NCBI RefSeq assembly: GCF_026241195.1
Contig: NZ_JAPFQO010000006.1
Location: 62,001-126,000 of the forward strand
Direction of reading: 5' to 3'
Source: Pontibacter anaerobius
GTDB lineage: Bacteria; Bacteroidota; Bacteroidia; Cytophagales; Hymenobacteraceae
Length of the DNA: 64,000 bases
Each line of letters begins with the position of its first letter. Positions within the stretch are counted from its first letter, which is position 1. Made by a program: the position numbers and the translations under genes. Below the pieces are notes generated by a model, which did not search any database, was not told the origin of the DNA, and saw nothing but the letters and a program-made list of their open reading frames with translations. This document shows, one piece after another, positions 1-8,881 of the stretch.

Positions 1-1
1 G

Positions 2-2617
2 CAAAAGCTGGAGCCGCTGCTGGCGCAGGTAGCCCGGCTGGATCATCAACTCAACACCATCCGCGACTCTTACGCGAAAAACAAGAATGCCTATGTAAGT
101 TTTGAACAGCAACAGCAGCAGGAGCAGGCTCAACTGCAAACCAGGCAACAGGAGCTGGATAAGCTGACGCAGGAGGCTACAAGTATAAAAAGCTGGCTGG
201 AGCAACATGCGCAGCTGCAGGACCTGAAAGAGCACTTGCCGGAGTTCAAAGCCACCCTCCGCGACCTGCAGGAGGTGGAGCAGCGCATCAAACGCAACCA
301 GCAGGAGCGGCAGGAACTGAACCAGCAGCGGCAGCGGGAGGCAAAGCAGCTATCTGACCTTCAGGAGCAACAGGCGCAACAAAAAGCGCAGCAGACACAG
401 CTGCAACAGCAGAAAGAAGAAAAGTTAACCGCGCTGCAAAGTATTCTGGCCGATAAAAGTATGGAGGAGCTGGAGCAGGCGGCGCAGAGCCAGCCAGCGG
501 TGGTGGCTAAGTATGAGCGCCTGCAGGAACTGGCGCAGCAGCACGCGGGGCATCAGCAGAAGTTTAGAAGTATAAATGAGCACCTGGCGCAGCTCGCACA
601 GCAGGCGAAGGAAGCAAGTATAAAACTTCAGGACAGCCACACAAAGTATAAACAGGCCGAGGAGCACCTGCAGACGCTGCAGAAACTAGTGCAGCTGCAG
701 CAGCAGATCCAGCAGTACGAGGAGGCACGCCATACCTTAACCCAAGACGAGCCTTGCCCGCTCTGCGGCTCTACGCACCATCCTTTTATAGAAGACAGCT
801 ACACTTCTGACCTGCCGGAGGAGGTGCAAAAACGTGACAAGCAGCAGGTGCTGGTAAAAGAGCTGGAGCAAAGTATAAACCAGTTGCAGTTGCAGTTAGC
901 TTCCTTGGAGCAGAAACAACAGCTCGGGATTACAGCCAAATCTGAAGCGGAAAATGAGCTGAAGCGCCTGATCCATACCTTTGAGCAGCTGTCAGAGGGG
1001 TTCTCGGAAAATATAAGTATAGCTGATGTTAAGCAGCTGGAGCAGCTAAAGCAGGCGCAGCAGGCTTCGGCCACGGCGCTGCAGCAGCAACTGGTACAGG
1101 CACGGAGTTTAAGCCGCGAACTGGAAAGTATAAACCAGCAAAACCAGAAGCTGCGGGAGTTCCAGGTGCAGGCGCAGTCCACATTTAACCAGCTGCAGGC
1201 TTCCGATAATTTACTGCAAACGCAGCTGCAGAAGCTACAACTTATACTTGCCGATGAGCAGGAGCAACAGCAGGCGCAAACCGAAACCGCCGAGTCCTTC
1301 GCCGCCACCTTCGGGCAAAAGTATAAAGCCGAGGAGCGCCATACCTTGCTGCAGACACTGGAACAGCAGTCGGTGGCTTATGCCCAGAAGCAGCAGGCAC
1401 TGGAAAGTATGCGTGGGAAGTATGTGGAGCTGAATACGGAGGTGAAGAACCTAAAAGCCAACGAAACGCAGAAACTGAAAGAGCAGGAGGAGCGGAAGCA
1501 GGCGCTGAAAGAAGAGCACGAGCAGCTGACACAGCTTAAAGCCGAGCGCCATACTTTGTTCGGCGATAAAGACACCGAGCAGGAGCGGAAACTGGCACGG
1601 CAGGAACTGAATGCTCGTGCCGCACAGGCCGAGGAGGCCCGTAGAGCCCAATTGCAGAAGCAACAGGAACTGCAGGAGGCCCGCGCCCGGCAGACGGAGT
1701 GCCTGCAGAAGCATCAGCAGAACAAGTCTATACTGGAAGAGCTGCGGCAGGGGCTGCTGCATGTGCTGCAGCAAAAAGGTATCGAAACGATTGAGGCCCT
1801 GAGCCAGATGCTGCTCCACCGCGACGAAGCCGACCGCCTGGCCAACCTGAAAACTCAAACAGAAAAGCACCTGACCGAGCTTCGCAAAAGCCTCAGCGAT
1901 GTGCGGCAGGAGTTGGCACAGCTACAGCAAAAGCAGCTGACCGATGAAAGTATGGAAACCCTGCAGGAACAGCACCGGCAGAAAGCAGAGCACCAGCGGG
2001 AACTCATATCACAGCGTGCACGCCACCAGCAGCTACTGGAGCAGGATGCGCAGCAACGGGAGAAGAACCGGGAACTGGCCGAACAACTGAAAACACAACA
2101 GCAAATATGCCACCGCTGGTCGCAACTGGCCGACCTGATTGGCTCTGCCGACGGCAACAAGTTCAGCCGCTTTGCACAGGGGCTTACCCTGGCAAGGCTG
2201 GTGGAATTGGCCAACCGACACCTGCAAAAGCTTAATGACCGATATCGCATCCTTAAATCCTCGGCTGAGGATCTGGAACTGCTGATCGTGGATATGTACC
2301 AGGCAGAGGCTGTTCGCCCGATGAACACACTCTCCGGCGGCGAGAGCTTTCTGGTTAGCCTGGCGTTGGCTCTTGGGCTATCTGACCTGGCTGGCCGGCG
2401 CACGCAGATCAACTCCCTGTTTATAGATGAGGGCTTCGGTACACTGGATGCAGAAACGCTGGACTCTGCCATCTCCACGTTAGAGAACCTGCAGGCCAGC
2501 GGCAAGATGATCGGCATCATCTCGCACGTGGAGGCGCTGAAGGAGCGCATCAGCACCCAAATCAAGGTTCAGCGACAGGCCGGCGGCGTTAGCAAGGTAG
2601 AGGTAGTAGGGCTCTAA
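2..2617 (+). CDS. sbcC: SbcC exonuclease subunit, C-terminal part (5' end outside window)
   Basis: ATPase subunit of the SbcCD (Mre11/Rad50-like) nuclease, which cleaves hairpins and processes double-strand break ends in the cytoplasm. The frame is open from base 2, so this is the distal 871 residues; the N-terminal Walker A part lies upstream of the window. Visible: very long Gln/Glu/Leu-rich coiled coils, a zinc-hook CPLCG motif (first Cys at base 755) where two SbcC molecules join, a second long coiled coil, the ABC signature LSGGES near base 2330 and a Walker B segment LFIDEGFGTLD near base 2418. The usual partner sbcD would be expected just upstream. The gene carries nine copies of the AAGTATA word, the densest coding stretch in the window. 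Identification is secure. Confidence 0.95.
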   Translation, partial: QKLEPLLAQVARLDHQLNTIRDSYAKNKNAYVSFEQQQQQEQAQLQTRQQELDKLTQEATSIKSWLEQHAQLQDLKEHLPEFKATLRDLQEVEQRIKRNQQERQELNQQRQREAKQLSDLQEQQAQQKAQQTQLQQQKEEKLTALQSILADKSMEELEQAAQSQPAVVAKYERLQELAQQHAGHQQKFRSINEHLAQLAQQAKEASIKLQDSHTKYKQAEEHLQTLQKLVQLQQQIQQYEEARHTLTQDEPCPLCGSTHHPFIEDSYTSDLPEEVQKRDKQQVLVKELEQSINQLQLQLASLEQKQQLGITAKSEAENELKRLIHTFEQLSEGFSENISIADVKQLEQLKQAQQASATALQQQLVQARSLSRELESINQQNQKLREFQVQAQSTFNQLQASDNLLQTQLQKLQLILADEQEQQQAQTETAESFAATFGQKYKAEERHTLLQTLEQQSVAYAQKQQALESMRGKYVELNTEVKNLKANETQKLKEQEERKQALKEEHEQLTQLKAERHTLFGDKDTEQERKLARQELNARAAQAEEARRAQLQKQQELQEARARQTECLQKHQQNKSILEELRQGLLHVLQQKGIETIEALSQMLLHRDEADRLANLKTQTEKHLTELRKSLSDVRQELAQLQQKQLTDESMETLQEQHRQKAEHQRELISQRARHQQLLEQDAQQREKNRELAEQLKTQQQICHRWSQLADLIGSADGNKFSRFAQGLTLARLVELANRHLQKLNDRYRILKSSAEDLELLIVDMYQAEAVRPMNTLSGGESFLVSLALALGLSDLAGRRTQINSLFIDEGFGTLDAETLDSAISTLENLQASGKMIGIISHVEALKERISTQIKVQRQAGGVSKVEVVGL

Positions 2618-2730
2618 ACCGGCACTTGGGCAGCCTTGCCTTAGGCTGGATTAATGTTCAACCCTTGTTTTATCTGTCAGTTACAGAGTAGCTTAAAAGT
2701 ATATTTCTATATATTATTGACAAAAAATTG

Positions 2731-2738
2731 TATATTTG
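2731..2738 (+). promoter_or_regulatory. Bacteroidota -7 promoter element (TATATTTG)
   Basis: Exact match to the Bacteroidota sigma-ABfr -7 consensus TAnnTTTG, 20 bases before the chosen start of the histidine kinase gene. No clear TTG is present at the expected -33 distance, so support rests on the -7 box and its position. Confidence 0.55.
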
Positions 2739-2758
2739 AGGAAGGCAATATACTGCAA

Positions 2759-4771
2759 ATGAAACAAATCATACTTTTAAGCCTATTGCTGGCCTTTTCG
2801 TCGGTTCAAGCCCAATCCGATAAAATTACAGACCTAAAGTCAAAACTGGCCAACACACACGATGCAGACGAACAAGTATTTCTGCTCTGTGAGCTTAGCA
2901 AGCAGTATTGGAACTCCTCCTTCAGCACTTCTCTAAAGTATGGCAACAGGGCTATAGCCTTAGCCCATGAGTTGAAAAACCAGAAAGCACTGGCGCTTGC
3001 CTATAATAATGTTGGCGTGGCCTATGATATCTATGGCAATTATAGCGAGGCGAGCAACTACTACTACAAATCACTGCGCATAAGAGAGACTATAGGCGAC
3101 TCGGCTGGCCTGAGCGCCACTTACAACAACATAGCCACCGTTTTTGCCTCGCAAGGAGATCATGAAAAATCCATTGGTCTTTACACTAAGTCGATGGAAA
3201 TATCCATAGCCCTGAAGGATACTATGGCTGTTGCACTTGCGCTTAGTAACCTGGGCGGTATTTACCAGGAGCAGAAGGATCTGGATAAAGCACTTGATTA
3301 TACTTTACGTGGCCTGCAACTTATGAAATCAAAGGAGTCTGCCGGGGCACTTATCAGCTTAAACAACATTGGTTTTATCTACTCCGAAAAAGGAGACTGG
3401 GAGAAAGCCCTGAACTATCACCATAAGGCCTTAAACATCTCCAGAAGAGTTGGCAGCACCATGGATGAGGCTTACTCGCTGAGCGGGTTAGCCGAAGCAT
3501 ACATCGTAGCAGAGCAACCGGAAATGGCCCTGCCTTATGCGCTTCAGAATGTGGAATTGGTGCAGCAGCTAAACTCCAAGAATGAAGTAAAGTTAGCGGC
3601 TGAAATGCTGAACAAACTTTATATAAAGTTAGACGACTACAAAAACGCCCACCGCTACCTGACGCTCCAGAACCAGTATGAGGACAGTGTACAGGTTACC
3701 GTGGCGAAAACGCAGCTGGCCGAGTTAGAGTTTAAGTATGAAAATGAGAAAGCCGCACAGGAAAACCTGTTGCTGAAAGCCCAAACCAGCCTGCAACAGC
3801 AAATGATAGAGCGCAGAAACACGGCCCAGCTTTTTACCGGGGCTTTGCTGCTGTTGGTTGGTGTGTTGGCTGTGGTTTTCTTCCTGGGCCGTCGGCGCAT
3901 GCACCGCCTCAACGATCTGCTGGTGCAAAAGAACACGGATGTGCTGGAGCACAGTACGGCCCTCACTTTGCAAAAGGAACAACTTGCCGGCCAGGCTGCC
4001 TTGTTGCGTGAGCAGAAAGAGGAACTGGAAAAGCTCAATTCTGTGAAGGATAAGCTTTTCTCTGTTATTGCCCACGACCTTAAAAGCCCGCTTACCTCGC
4101 TGCAGGGCCTGCTGCAGCTCATAGCCAAAGGCGCCGTGCCACAAGATAAGCTGAAACCGTTTATGGCCTCCCTGGAAGCTAGCCAGCAGAACTCGCTGTG
4201 GTTGCTCGATAACCTGCTGCTGTGGTCCAGGGTGCAGATGCGCGGACTTACGGTAAAGCCTGAAGCCACCGCCCTAAATGGGCTTGTGCAGCAGAACATA
4301 CGCTTACTGGAGCCGCAGGCAGAGTTCAAGGAGATCCGGTTTACCTGTGACATAGCTGACACCCACTGCCTTTTCGCAGATAAAGAGATGGCCAACTTGG
4401 TGCTGCGCAACCTCATAGCCAATGCCATCAAATTCAGCAAGAAAGGGGGCAGCATACACATTGCCTCTGTGCTGGACAAAAGCGATATCACCATTACGGT
4501 GCAGGATAAGGGTATCGGCATGTCGCCGGAGAAGCTTACCTCACTCTTCAGCGGCAACAGCATTAGCAGCAAAGGCACCGCTGATGAGCGTGGTAGCGGG
4601 TTAGGCCTGCAGCTTTGCCAGTATTTTATAGAGCGTAACGGCGGTAGCATCTGGGCAGAAAGCGAACCTGCGCAGGGTAGCACCTTCTACTTCAGGTTAC
4701 CGGCTGTTTCTGCTGTAGAACCATCTGATAGCGTAACGCCTGCACCAGCTACTGCGCTTGAGCTGGTATAA
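2759..4771 (+). CDS. TPR-containing sensor histidine kinase
   Basis: Membrane-bound two-component sensor kinase of the Bacteroidota TPR type. From the ATG at 2759 the protein is 670 aa: signal peptide (MKQIILLSLLLAFSSVQAQ), about seven tetratricopeptide repeats to about residue 330 in the periplasm, one membrane segment near residues 358-378, a coiled coil, a HisKA H-box (VIAHDLKSPL, phospho-acceptor His near 439), and HATPase_c with N-box NLIANAIKFS, G1 DKGIGM and G2 GSGLGL. An in-frame ATG at 2654 exists, but it precedes the promoter box and would spoil the signal peptide. No receiver domain or adjacent response regulator is present, so it is an orphan kinase. The signal sensed is unknown; the TPRs suggest control by protein contact. 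Confidence 0.9.
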   Translation: MKQIILLSLLLAFSSVQAQSDKITDLKSKLANTHDADEQVFLLCELSKQYWNSSFSTSLKYGNRAIALAHELKNQKALALAYNNVGVAYDIYGNYSEASNYYYKSLRIRETIGDSAGLSATYNNIATVFASQGDHEKSIGLYTKSMEISIALKDTMAVALALSNLGGIYQEQKDLDKALDYTLRGLQLMKSKESAGALISLNNIGFIYSEKGDWEKALNYHHKALNISRRVGSTMDEAYSLSGLAEAYIVAEQPEMALPYALQNVELVQQLNSKNEVKLAAEMLNKLYIKLDDYKNAHRYLTLQNQYEDSVQVTVAKTQLAELEFKYENEKAAQENLLLKAQTSLQQQMIERRNTAQLFTGALLLLVGVLAVVFFLGRRRMHRLNDLLVQKNTDVLEHSTALTLQKEQLAGQAALLREQKEELEKLNSVKDKLFSVIAHDLKSPLTSLQGLLQLIAKGAVPQDKLKPFMASLEASQQNSLWLLDNLLLWSRVQMRGLTVKPEATALNGLVQQNIRLLEPQAEFKEIRFTCDIADTHCLFADKEMANLVLRNLIANAIKFSKKGGSIHIASVLDKSDITITVQDKGIGMSPEKLTSLFSGNSISSKGTADERGSGLGLQLCQYFIERNGGSIWAESEPAQGSTFYFRLPAVSAVEPSDSVTPAPATALELV

Positions 4772-4866
4772 ATCACCTCCTTCCTATTTGCTCTTGGCGG
4801 TGCATAGCCATACTTTTGTGCTGGACGGCGAGCCGTTCCGTATGTAAAGTATACCCATAAAAGACC

Positions 4867-5706
4867 ATGAAAAGATTCCTGTACCTGTCCCTGGCGCTTC
4901 TGCTTCTATTCTCCTGCAAAAACGATCGTAAAGACGCGCAGGAGCAGTTCAGAAAGCGGCAGCAGGCTATACTAGAGCGCAACGGAGAAGAAGAGGCAAC
5001 TGAGGTTGCAACGGAAGAGGATGCTGATGTGGCTGTAGAGGAGGCTGACGAAGTTGCTGAGGAAGCACGGGAGCAGCCAGGCACCACAGCCGGCGACAAA
5101 GTTGTTGGTATAAAAGATGGGGACACCATTGTGCTGCTGCGTAACGGCAAAGAAGAAACCGTTCGTTTGTACGGAGTTGACACCCCTGAGAAGAACCAAG
5201 CCTATGGGCAGCGGGCCAAACAGTATACTTCCGAGCTCGTGTTCGGGAAGACTGTGCGTCTCATTGTCAACAACACGGATCGTTATGGCCGCACGGTGGG
5301 CACTATCATACTTCCGGATGGCCGCAGTCTGAACGAGGAGTTAGTGCGTAACGGCTATGCCTGGCACTACAAAGCCTATTCTAAAGATCAGAACCTGGCC
5401 AACGCCGAAGTAGATGCACGGCGGTTTAAGCGTGGTCTATGGCAGGACCCTAATCCCATTGCCCCCTGGGATTTCCGTAAAAACCAGCGTACTGGCAACT
5501 CTGCCGCTAACACACCCAATGCACCTATACCTGCCGGGGCAACTAAGCGTACAGTTTACCTTTGCAACAGCAGCAACTCCTCTGTTTACCACTACGACAG
5601 CGCTTGCCACGTGCTGAAACGTTGTAAGGAAGAGATCATCAAAATCACAGAGGCTGCGGCTATACGTGAGCATGGGCGGCGTGCTGATAAAACCTGCAGT
5701 CAATAG
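4867..5706 (+). CDS. Thermonuclease-family (SNase) lipoprotein with Cys-rich tail
   Basis: Predicted exported calcium-dependent nuclease. The 279-aa product has a lipoprotein-type leader ending at Cys17, a strongly acidic Glu/Asp linker (about 41-70), an SNase domain (about 76-205) and a C-terminal Cys-rich module (about 229-277). The catalytic set of staphylococcal nuclease is recognisable: Asp86 in DGDT, Arg100, Asp105-Thr106 and Glu108 in VRLYGVDTPE, and Arg142 in DRYGR. The tail has the spacing YLC...YHYDSACHVLKRC, which I recognise as a recurrent extension in Bacteroidota proteins but to which I can assign no function. The gene stands alone and is followed by a bidirectional terminator. 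Domain assignment is firm; lipidation is inferred, since Phe at -2 of the lipobox is unusual. Confidence 0.88.
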   Translation: MKRFLYLSLALLLLFSCKNDRKDAQEQFRKRQQAILERNGEEEATEVATEEDADVAVEEADEVAEEAREQPGTTAGDKVVGIKDGDTIVLLRNGKEETVRLYGVDTPEKNQAYGQRAKQYTSELVFGKTVRLIVNNTDRYGRTVGTIILPDGRSLNEELVRNGYAWHYKAYSKDQNLANAEVDARRFKRGLWQDPNPIAPWDFRKNQRTGNSAANTPNAPIPAGATKRTVYLCNSSNSSVYHYDSACHVLKRCKEEIIKITEAAAIREHGRRADKTCSQ

Positions 5707-5738
5707 TATACTTTAAAAGTAGAGTCGCACAAGTATAA

Positions 5739-5770
5739 AAAAAGGCTCTGCCGCTGCGGTAGAGCCTTTT
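5739..5770. terminator. Bidirectional terminator hairpin between convergent genes
   Basis: Stem AAAAGGCTCT/AGAGCCTTTT around an 11-base loop, with A-run and T-run on opposite sides, between the nuclease gene and iscA, which converge here. An AAGTATA copy abuts the left arm. Confidence 0.85.
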
Positions 5771-5793
5771 AAGTAACTATAAATCTTAGCTGT

Positions 5794-6120
5794 TTACACA
5801 GAGAAGCTGTCGCCGCAGCCGCAGGTACGCGTGGCATTCGGGTTATTGAAGAAAAAGCCTTTGCCGTTCAGGCCGTCAGAGAAATCAAGCTCTGTTCCGG
5901 CCAGGTATAAAAAGCTTTTCATGTCTACCACAACCTTCACGCCCTTGTCTTCAAACTCTTGGTCCATTGGTTTCACCTCGTCGTCAAAATCGAGGTTATA
6001 AGACAGGCCGGAGCATCCACCACCCGCAACAGAGGCACGCAAGCGGAACGAGTCGTCGAGCTGCGCATCCTGCTTCAGCTTTAATACCTTCTCTTTTGCT
6101 TTATCTGAAACTGTGATCAT
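5794..6120 (-). CDS. iscA: A-type iron-sulfur cluster carrier (IscA/SufA/ErpA family)
   Basis: Carries assembled Fe-S clusters from the scaffold to apo-proteins. The 108-aa product has the family length and the three conserved cysteines, Cys36 in GGGCSG and Cys100/Cys102 in the C-terminal TCGCG motif. It is the last gene of the iscS-iscU-orf-iscA operon, 12 bases after the preceding unknown gene. Whether it is functionally IscA, SufA or ErpA cannot be told from sequence; the symbol follows the operon context. Confidence 0.9.
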   Translation of the reverse strand: MITVSDKAKEKVLKLKQDAQLDDSFRLRASVAGGGCSGLSYNLDFDDEVKPMDQEFEDKGVKVVVDMKSFLYLAGTELDFSDGLNGKGFFFNNPNATRTCGCGDSFSV

Positions 6121-6132
6121 AACATTATTAAT

Positions 6133-6540
6133 TTAGGAGACCGGGTTCAGCACCACGCTGAAAACAGTGATGGTGTTCATGTCCCGGCCAAAGTATAACT
6201 TATCCAGCGCCTCATACATATTACGGGCCCTGAAGTAAGAAGTATTCAGCTCCTTGTCATCGCGAGCCATCCACTGTACTGTAAATGAGCTCTCCTGATC
6301 GCGGTAGTTCTGCACGTAGGCCAGCATCTTACGCAGCACATCCAGGCGGTCATAGCCCTCTTCAGAATGGAACAGGAAAGACTGCTGGTGGCGCGGGTTC
6401 ACCGTAATCAGGTCAAGGCGCGTTTTGTTGTCGAGTTGCCGGAATTCAAAAAGCAGACTGCTCCCGCTTATGCCTAAGTGGTGCTCAATCTGCTTCTGAA
6501 TACGGGCACTCTCCACGTGCACATCCGTAGTTGACTCCAT
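6133..6540 (-). CDS. Unknown 135-aa protein in the isc operon
   Basis: I do not recognise a family. The product is soluble, with no signal peptide or membrane segment, no cysteine at all and a central basic/aromatic region (about 50-110). It sits between iscU (14 bases upstream) and iscA (12 bases downstream) on the same strand, the position that hscB, hscA or fdx might occupy in proteobacterial isc operons, but it resembles none of them. Tight spacing implies co-transcription and a possible accessory role in cluster assembly or transfer; this is inference from context only. Coding is supported by codon use and by the tight packing with both neighbours. Confidence 0.75.
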   Translation of the reverse strand: MESTTDVHVESARIQKQIEHHLGISGSSLLFEFRQLDNKTRLDLITVNPRHQQSFLFHSEEGYDRLDVLRKMLAYVQNYRDQESSFTVQWMARDDKELNTSYFRARNMYEALDKLYFGRDMNTITVFSVVLNPVS

Positions 6541-6554
6541 AGAGTCTGGGTTTT

Positions 6555-6968
6555 TTAGTGGTGAGACTTCGGCATTTCCAGCTCTGGAAGGCCGTTCTTT
6601 ACTCTATAGTCGTTGATAGCTGTTTTGATGGCATCTTCTGCAAGTACAGAGCAGTGGATCTTAACCGGCGGCAGGGCCAGCTCCTCCACAATCGCCATGT
6701 TGTCGATGGCCAGTGCCTCATCAACGCTTTTGCCCTTCAGCCACTCAGTAGCCAAAGAAGAAGAGGCGATAGCAGAACCACAGCCAAATGTCTTGAATTT
6801 GGCGTCGGTGATCACCTGATTCTCGTCCACCTCAATCTGCAGGCGCATTACGTCGCCGCACTCAGGGGCACCTACAAGGCCAGTACCAACGTTTTTCTTT
6901 GCTTTATCTAGTGTACCCACGTTGCGCGGGTTTGTATAATGGTCGATTACTTTATCTGAATAAGCCAT
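6555..6968 (-). CDS. iscU: Iron-sulfur cluster assembly scaffold IscU
   Basis: Scaffold on which IscS-derived sulfur and iron are assembled into [2Fe-2S] clusters. The 137-aa protein has the three ligand cysteines, Cys37 (PECGDVM, with the conserved Asp39), Cys63 (TFGCGSAIASS) and Cys106 (KIHCSVLAE, preceded by the conserved His105). The LPPVK chaperone-recognition motif is present just before Cys106 (residues 99-103), although no hscA/hscB gene lies in this window. The gene is 92 bases downstream of iscS. Confidence 0.95.
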   Translation of the reverse strand: MAYSDKVIDHYTNPRNVGTLDKAKKNVGTGLVGAPECGDVMRLQIEVDENQVITDAKFKTFGCGSAIASSSLATEWLKGKSVDEALAIDNMAIVEELALPPVKIHCSVLAEDAIKTAINDYRVKNGLPELEMPKSHH

Positions 6969-7018
6969 AGCTTTTTATAATTACAAGTTATTAATGATGA
7001 AGGACTAATTAAAAGGTT

Positions 7019-7037
7019 GAGTAATTATTCATTACTC
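7019..7037. other. Small inverted repeat between iscS and iscU
   Basis: GAGTAAT and ATTACTC separated by five bases, in the AT-rich 92-base spacer of the isc operon. In RNA it would form a small hairpin without a T-run, so it is more likely a processing or stability element than a terminator. The stem is only seven base pairs. Confidence 0.35.
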
Positions 7038-7060
7038 ACTATCCATTATTAATTAAAATC

Positions 7061-8275
7061 TTAGTGTTCTGCCCACTCAATTGAGTTCAGGTCAATACCT
7101 TCTTTAAACATTTCCCACAGAGGAGAGAGTTCACGAAGTTTAGCAACCGCCTCTTTCACGTGGTCAATCGCGTAGTCGATTTCCTCGTTGGTTGTGAATC
7201 GGCTTAAGCCGAAACGCAGGGAAGAGTGAGCCAGGTCATCGCTCAGGCCAAGGGCCTTCAGTACATACGATGGCTCCAGTGAGGCAGAAGTACAGGCTGA
7301 TCCTGAAGAAACTGCCAGGTCTTTCACACCCATCATCAGGCCTTCGCCCTCTACATACTTAAACGAGATATTGGACACATGTGGTAAACGGTGCTCCGTA
7401 GAACCATTTACGTAAGACTCTTCTATAGTAGTCAGTTCACGCTCCAGTCTGTCACGCATGGCCGCGATACGCTTGGTATCGGCTTCCATGTCCTGTTTGG
7501 CGATTTCGGCAGCTTTGCCTAAACCAACAATACCAGGAACATTCAGCGTACCGGAACGCATGCCGCGCTCGTGTCCGCCACCGTCCATCTGGGCAGTTAC
7601 TTTAACACGTGGGTTCTTGCGGCGTACATAAAGCGCACCAACACCCTTAGGGCCATACATTTTGTGGGCAGAGAAAGCCATCAGGTCAATGCCATCCGCT
7701 TCTACGTCTACCGGAATTTTACCTACAGCCTGCGTAGCGTCTGTAAAGAACAGGATACCGTGCTTTTTGGCGATGGCAGAGATCTCGCGGATAGGCTGGA
7801 TAACGCCAATCTCATTGTTGGCATACATCACCGAGATCAAGATTGTCTTGTCGGTAATGGCTTCTTCCAGTTCCTTCAGGTTGATAAGGCCTTTCTCATC
7901 TACCTGCAGGTAGGTAACCTTTCCGCCCATTTTCTCGATGTGCTTACAAGGGTCCAGTACGGCTTTGTGCTCGGTGGTAAGCGTAATAATGTGGTTGCCT
8001 TTAGAGGCGTACATCTCAAAAACGCCTTTCAGCGCCAGGTTGTCAGACTCTGTAGCGCCTGAGGTAAAGATGATTTCCTTAGGAGAACAGTTGATCAGCG
8101 CCGCGATCTGCTCACGGGCATAATCTACAGCCTCTTCAGCCTGCCAGCCAAAAGCATGGTTGCGGGAAGCAGCGTTGCCGAACATGTTTGTCATGTATGG
8201 CATCATAGCCTCCAACACACGCGGGTCTAGCGGCGTAGTGGCATTGTTATCTAAGTATATCGGTAGTGTTAGCAT
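7061..8275 (-). CDS. iscS: Cysteine desulfurase IscS
   Basis: PLP enzyme converting cysteine to alanine and delivering persulfide sulfur to IscU and to tRNA thiolation. The 404-aa class V aminotransferase fold shows the substrate/PLP region ATTPLDP, His104 in TTEHKAV, the Schiff-base Lys205 in SAHKMYGP and the catalytic loop Cys328 in SSGSACTSA. Length and loop identify IscS/NifS rather than SufS. It is first in the operon. No IscR-type regulator gene is adjacent, so control differs from E. coli. Confidence 0.96.
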   Translation of the reverse strand: MLTLPIYLDNNATTPLDPRVLEAMMPYMTNMFGNAASRNHAFGWQAEEAVDYAREQIAALINCSPKEIIFTSGATESDNLALKGVFEMYASKGNHIITLTTEHKAVLDPCKHIEKMGGKVTYLQVDEKGLINLKELEEAITDKTILISVMYANNEIGVIQPIREISAIAKKHGILFFTDATQAVGKIPVDVEADGIDLMAFSAHKMYGPKGVGALYVRRKNPRVKVTAQMDGGGHERGMRSGTLNVPGIVGLGKAAEIAKQDMEADTKRIAAMRDRLERELTTIEESYVNGSTEHRLPHVSNISFKYVEGEGLMMGVKDLAVSSGSACTSASLEPSYVLKALGLSDDLAHSSLRFGLSRFTTNEEIDYAIDHVKEAVAKLRELSPLWEMFKEGIDLNSIEWAEH

Positions 8276-8348
8276 AGTAACTATTCGGTTTCTTGTTTTG
8301 TCCTGTTAGCTAAACAGTTTGAAGAAATTATTAGTTTTGAATCCAGTG

Positions 8349-8356
8349 CAAAAATA
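8349..8356 (-). promoter_or_regulatory. Candidate -7 element for the isc operon
   Basis: On the minus strand this reads TATTTTTG, matching TAnnTTTG, about 74 bases before iscS in the 118-base spacer shared with the divergent epimerase gene. I found no convincing -33 TTG, so this is tentative. Confidence 0.35.
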
Positions 8357-8393
8357 GCAAAAATTCTTTACTTAGACTAATTACAAACACGAA

Positions 8394-8795
8394 ATGAAAA
8401 ACGTAGAACATATAGGAATAGCTGTCAGAGACTTCAGTGAGGCCAACGGGCTGTACTTTAAATTACTGGGCGTGGAGCCCTATAAAACGGAGTATGTGGA
8501 GTCGGAGGGCGTGAATACCTCTTTCTTTAAAGTGGGCGGCACCAAGATAGAACTGCTGGAGGGCACCACTCCCGAGAGCGCCATCAGCAAGTTTGTGGAG
8601 AAGCGCGGCGAAGGTATCCACCACATCGCTTTTGAGGTGGAGGATATTTATGCAGAGATGCAGCGGCTGAAAGGAGAGGGCTTTATACTTCTGAACGAAC
8701 AGCCCAAGAAAGGTGCCGACAACAAGCTGGTGTGCTTTGTACACCCGAAAAGCGCTAATGGCGTGCTGGTAGAGCTGACGCAGGAAATCAGGTAG
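8394..8795 (+). CDS. mce: Methylmalonyl-CoA epimerase
   Basis: Interconverts (2R)- and (2S)-methylmalonyl-CoA, linking propionyl-CoA and succinyl-CoA metabolism. The 133-aa vicinal-oxygen-chelate protein has the metal ligands expected of the family: His in VEHIGIAV (N-terminal), His in GIHHIAFEV (about residue 80) and the C-terminal glutamate in VLVELTQ. Length fits single-module bacterial epimerases. It is divergent from iscS and stands alone; the mutase genes are not in this window. Confidence 0.92.
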   Translation: MKNVEHIGIAVRDFSEANGLYFKLLGVEPYKTEYVESEGVNTSFFKVGGTKIELLEGTTPESAISKFVEKRGEGIHHIAFEVEDIYAEMQRLKGEGFILLNEQPKKGADNKLVCFVHPKSANGVLVELTQEIR

Positions 8796-8881
8796 CTTGT
8801 TGTCCGTGAGTAAAGTATAACTTTTGAAGCCAGTTTTTTAGAAGTAGCTAATAACGGGCAACCAACAAAAAAACTAAAACT

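Noticed and set aside
3655..4683. 342-codon open frame antisense to the histidine kinase
   Set aside because: Serine/cysteine/arginine-rich translation without any domain, fully inside a gene with recognised kinase motifs; a by-product of codon bias.
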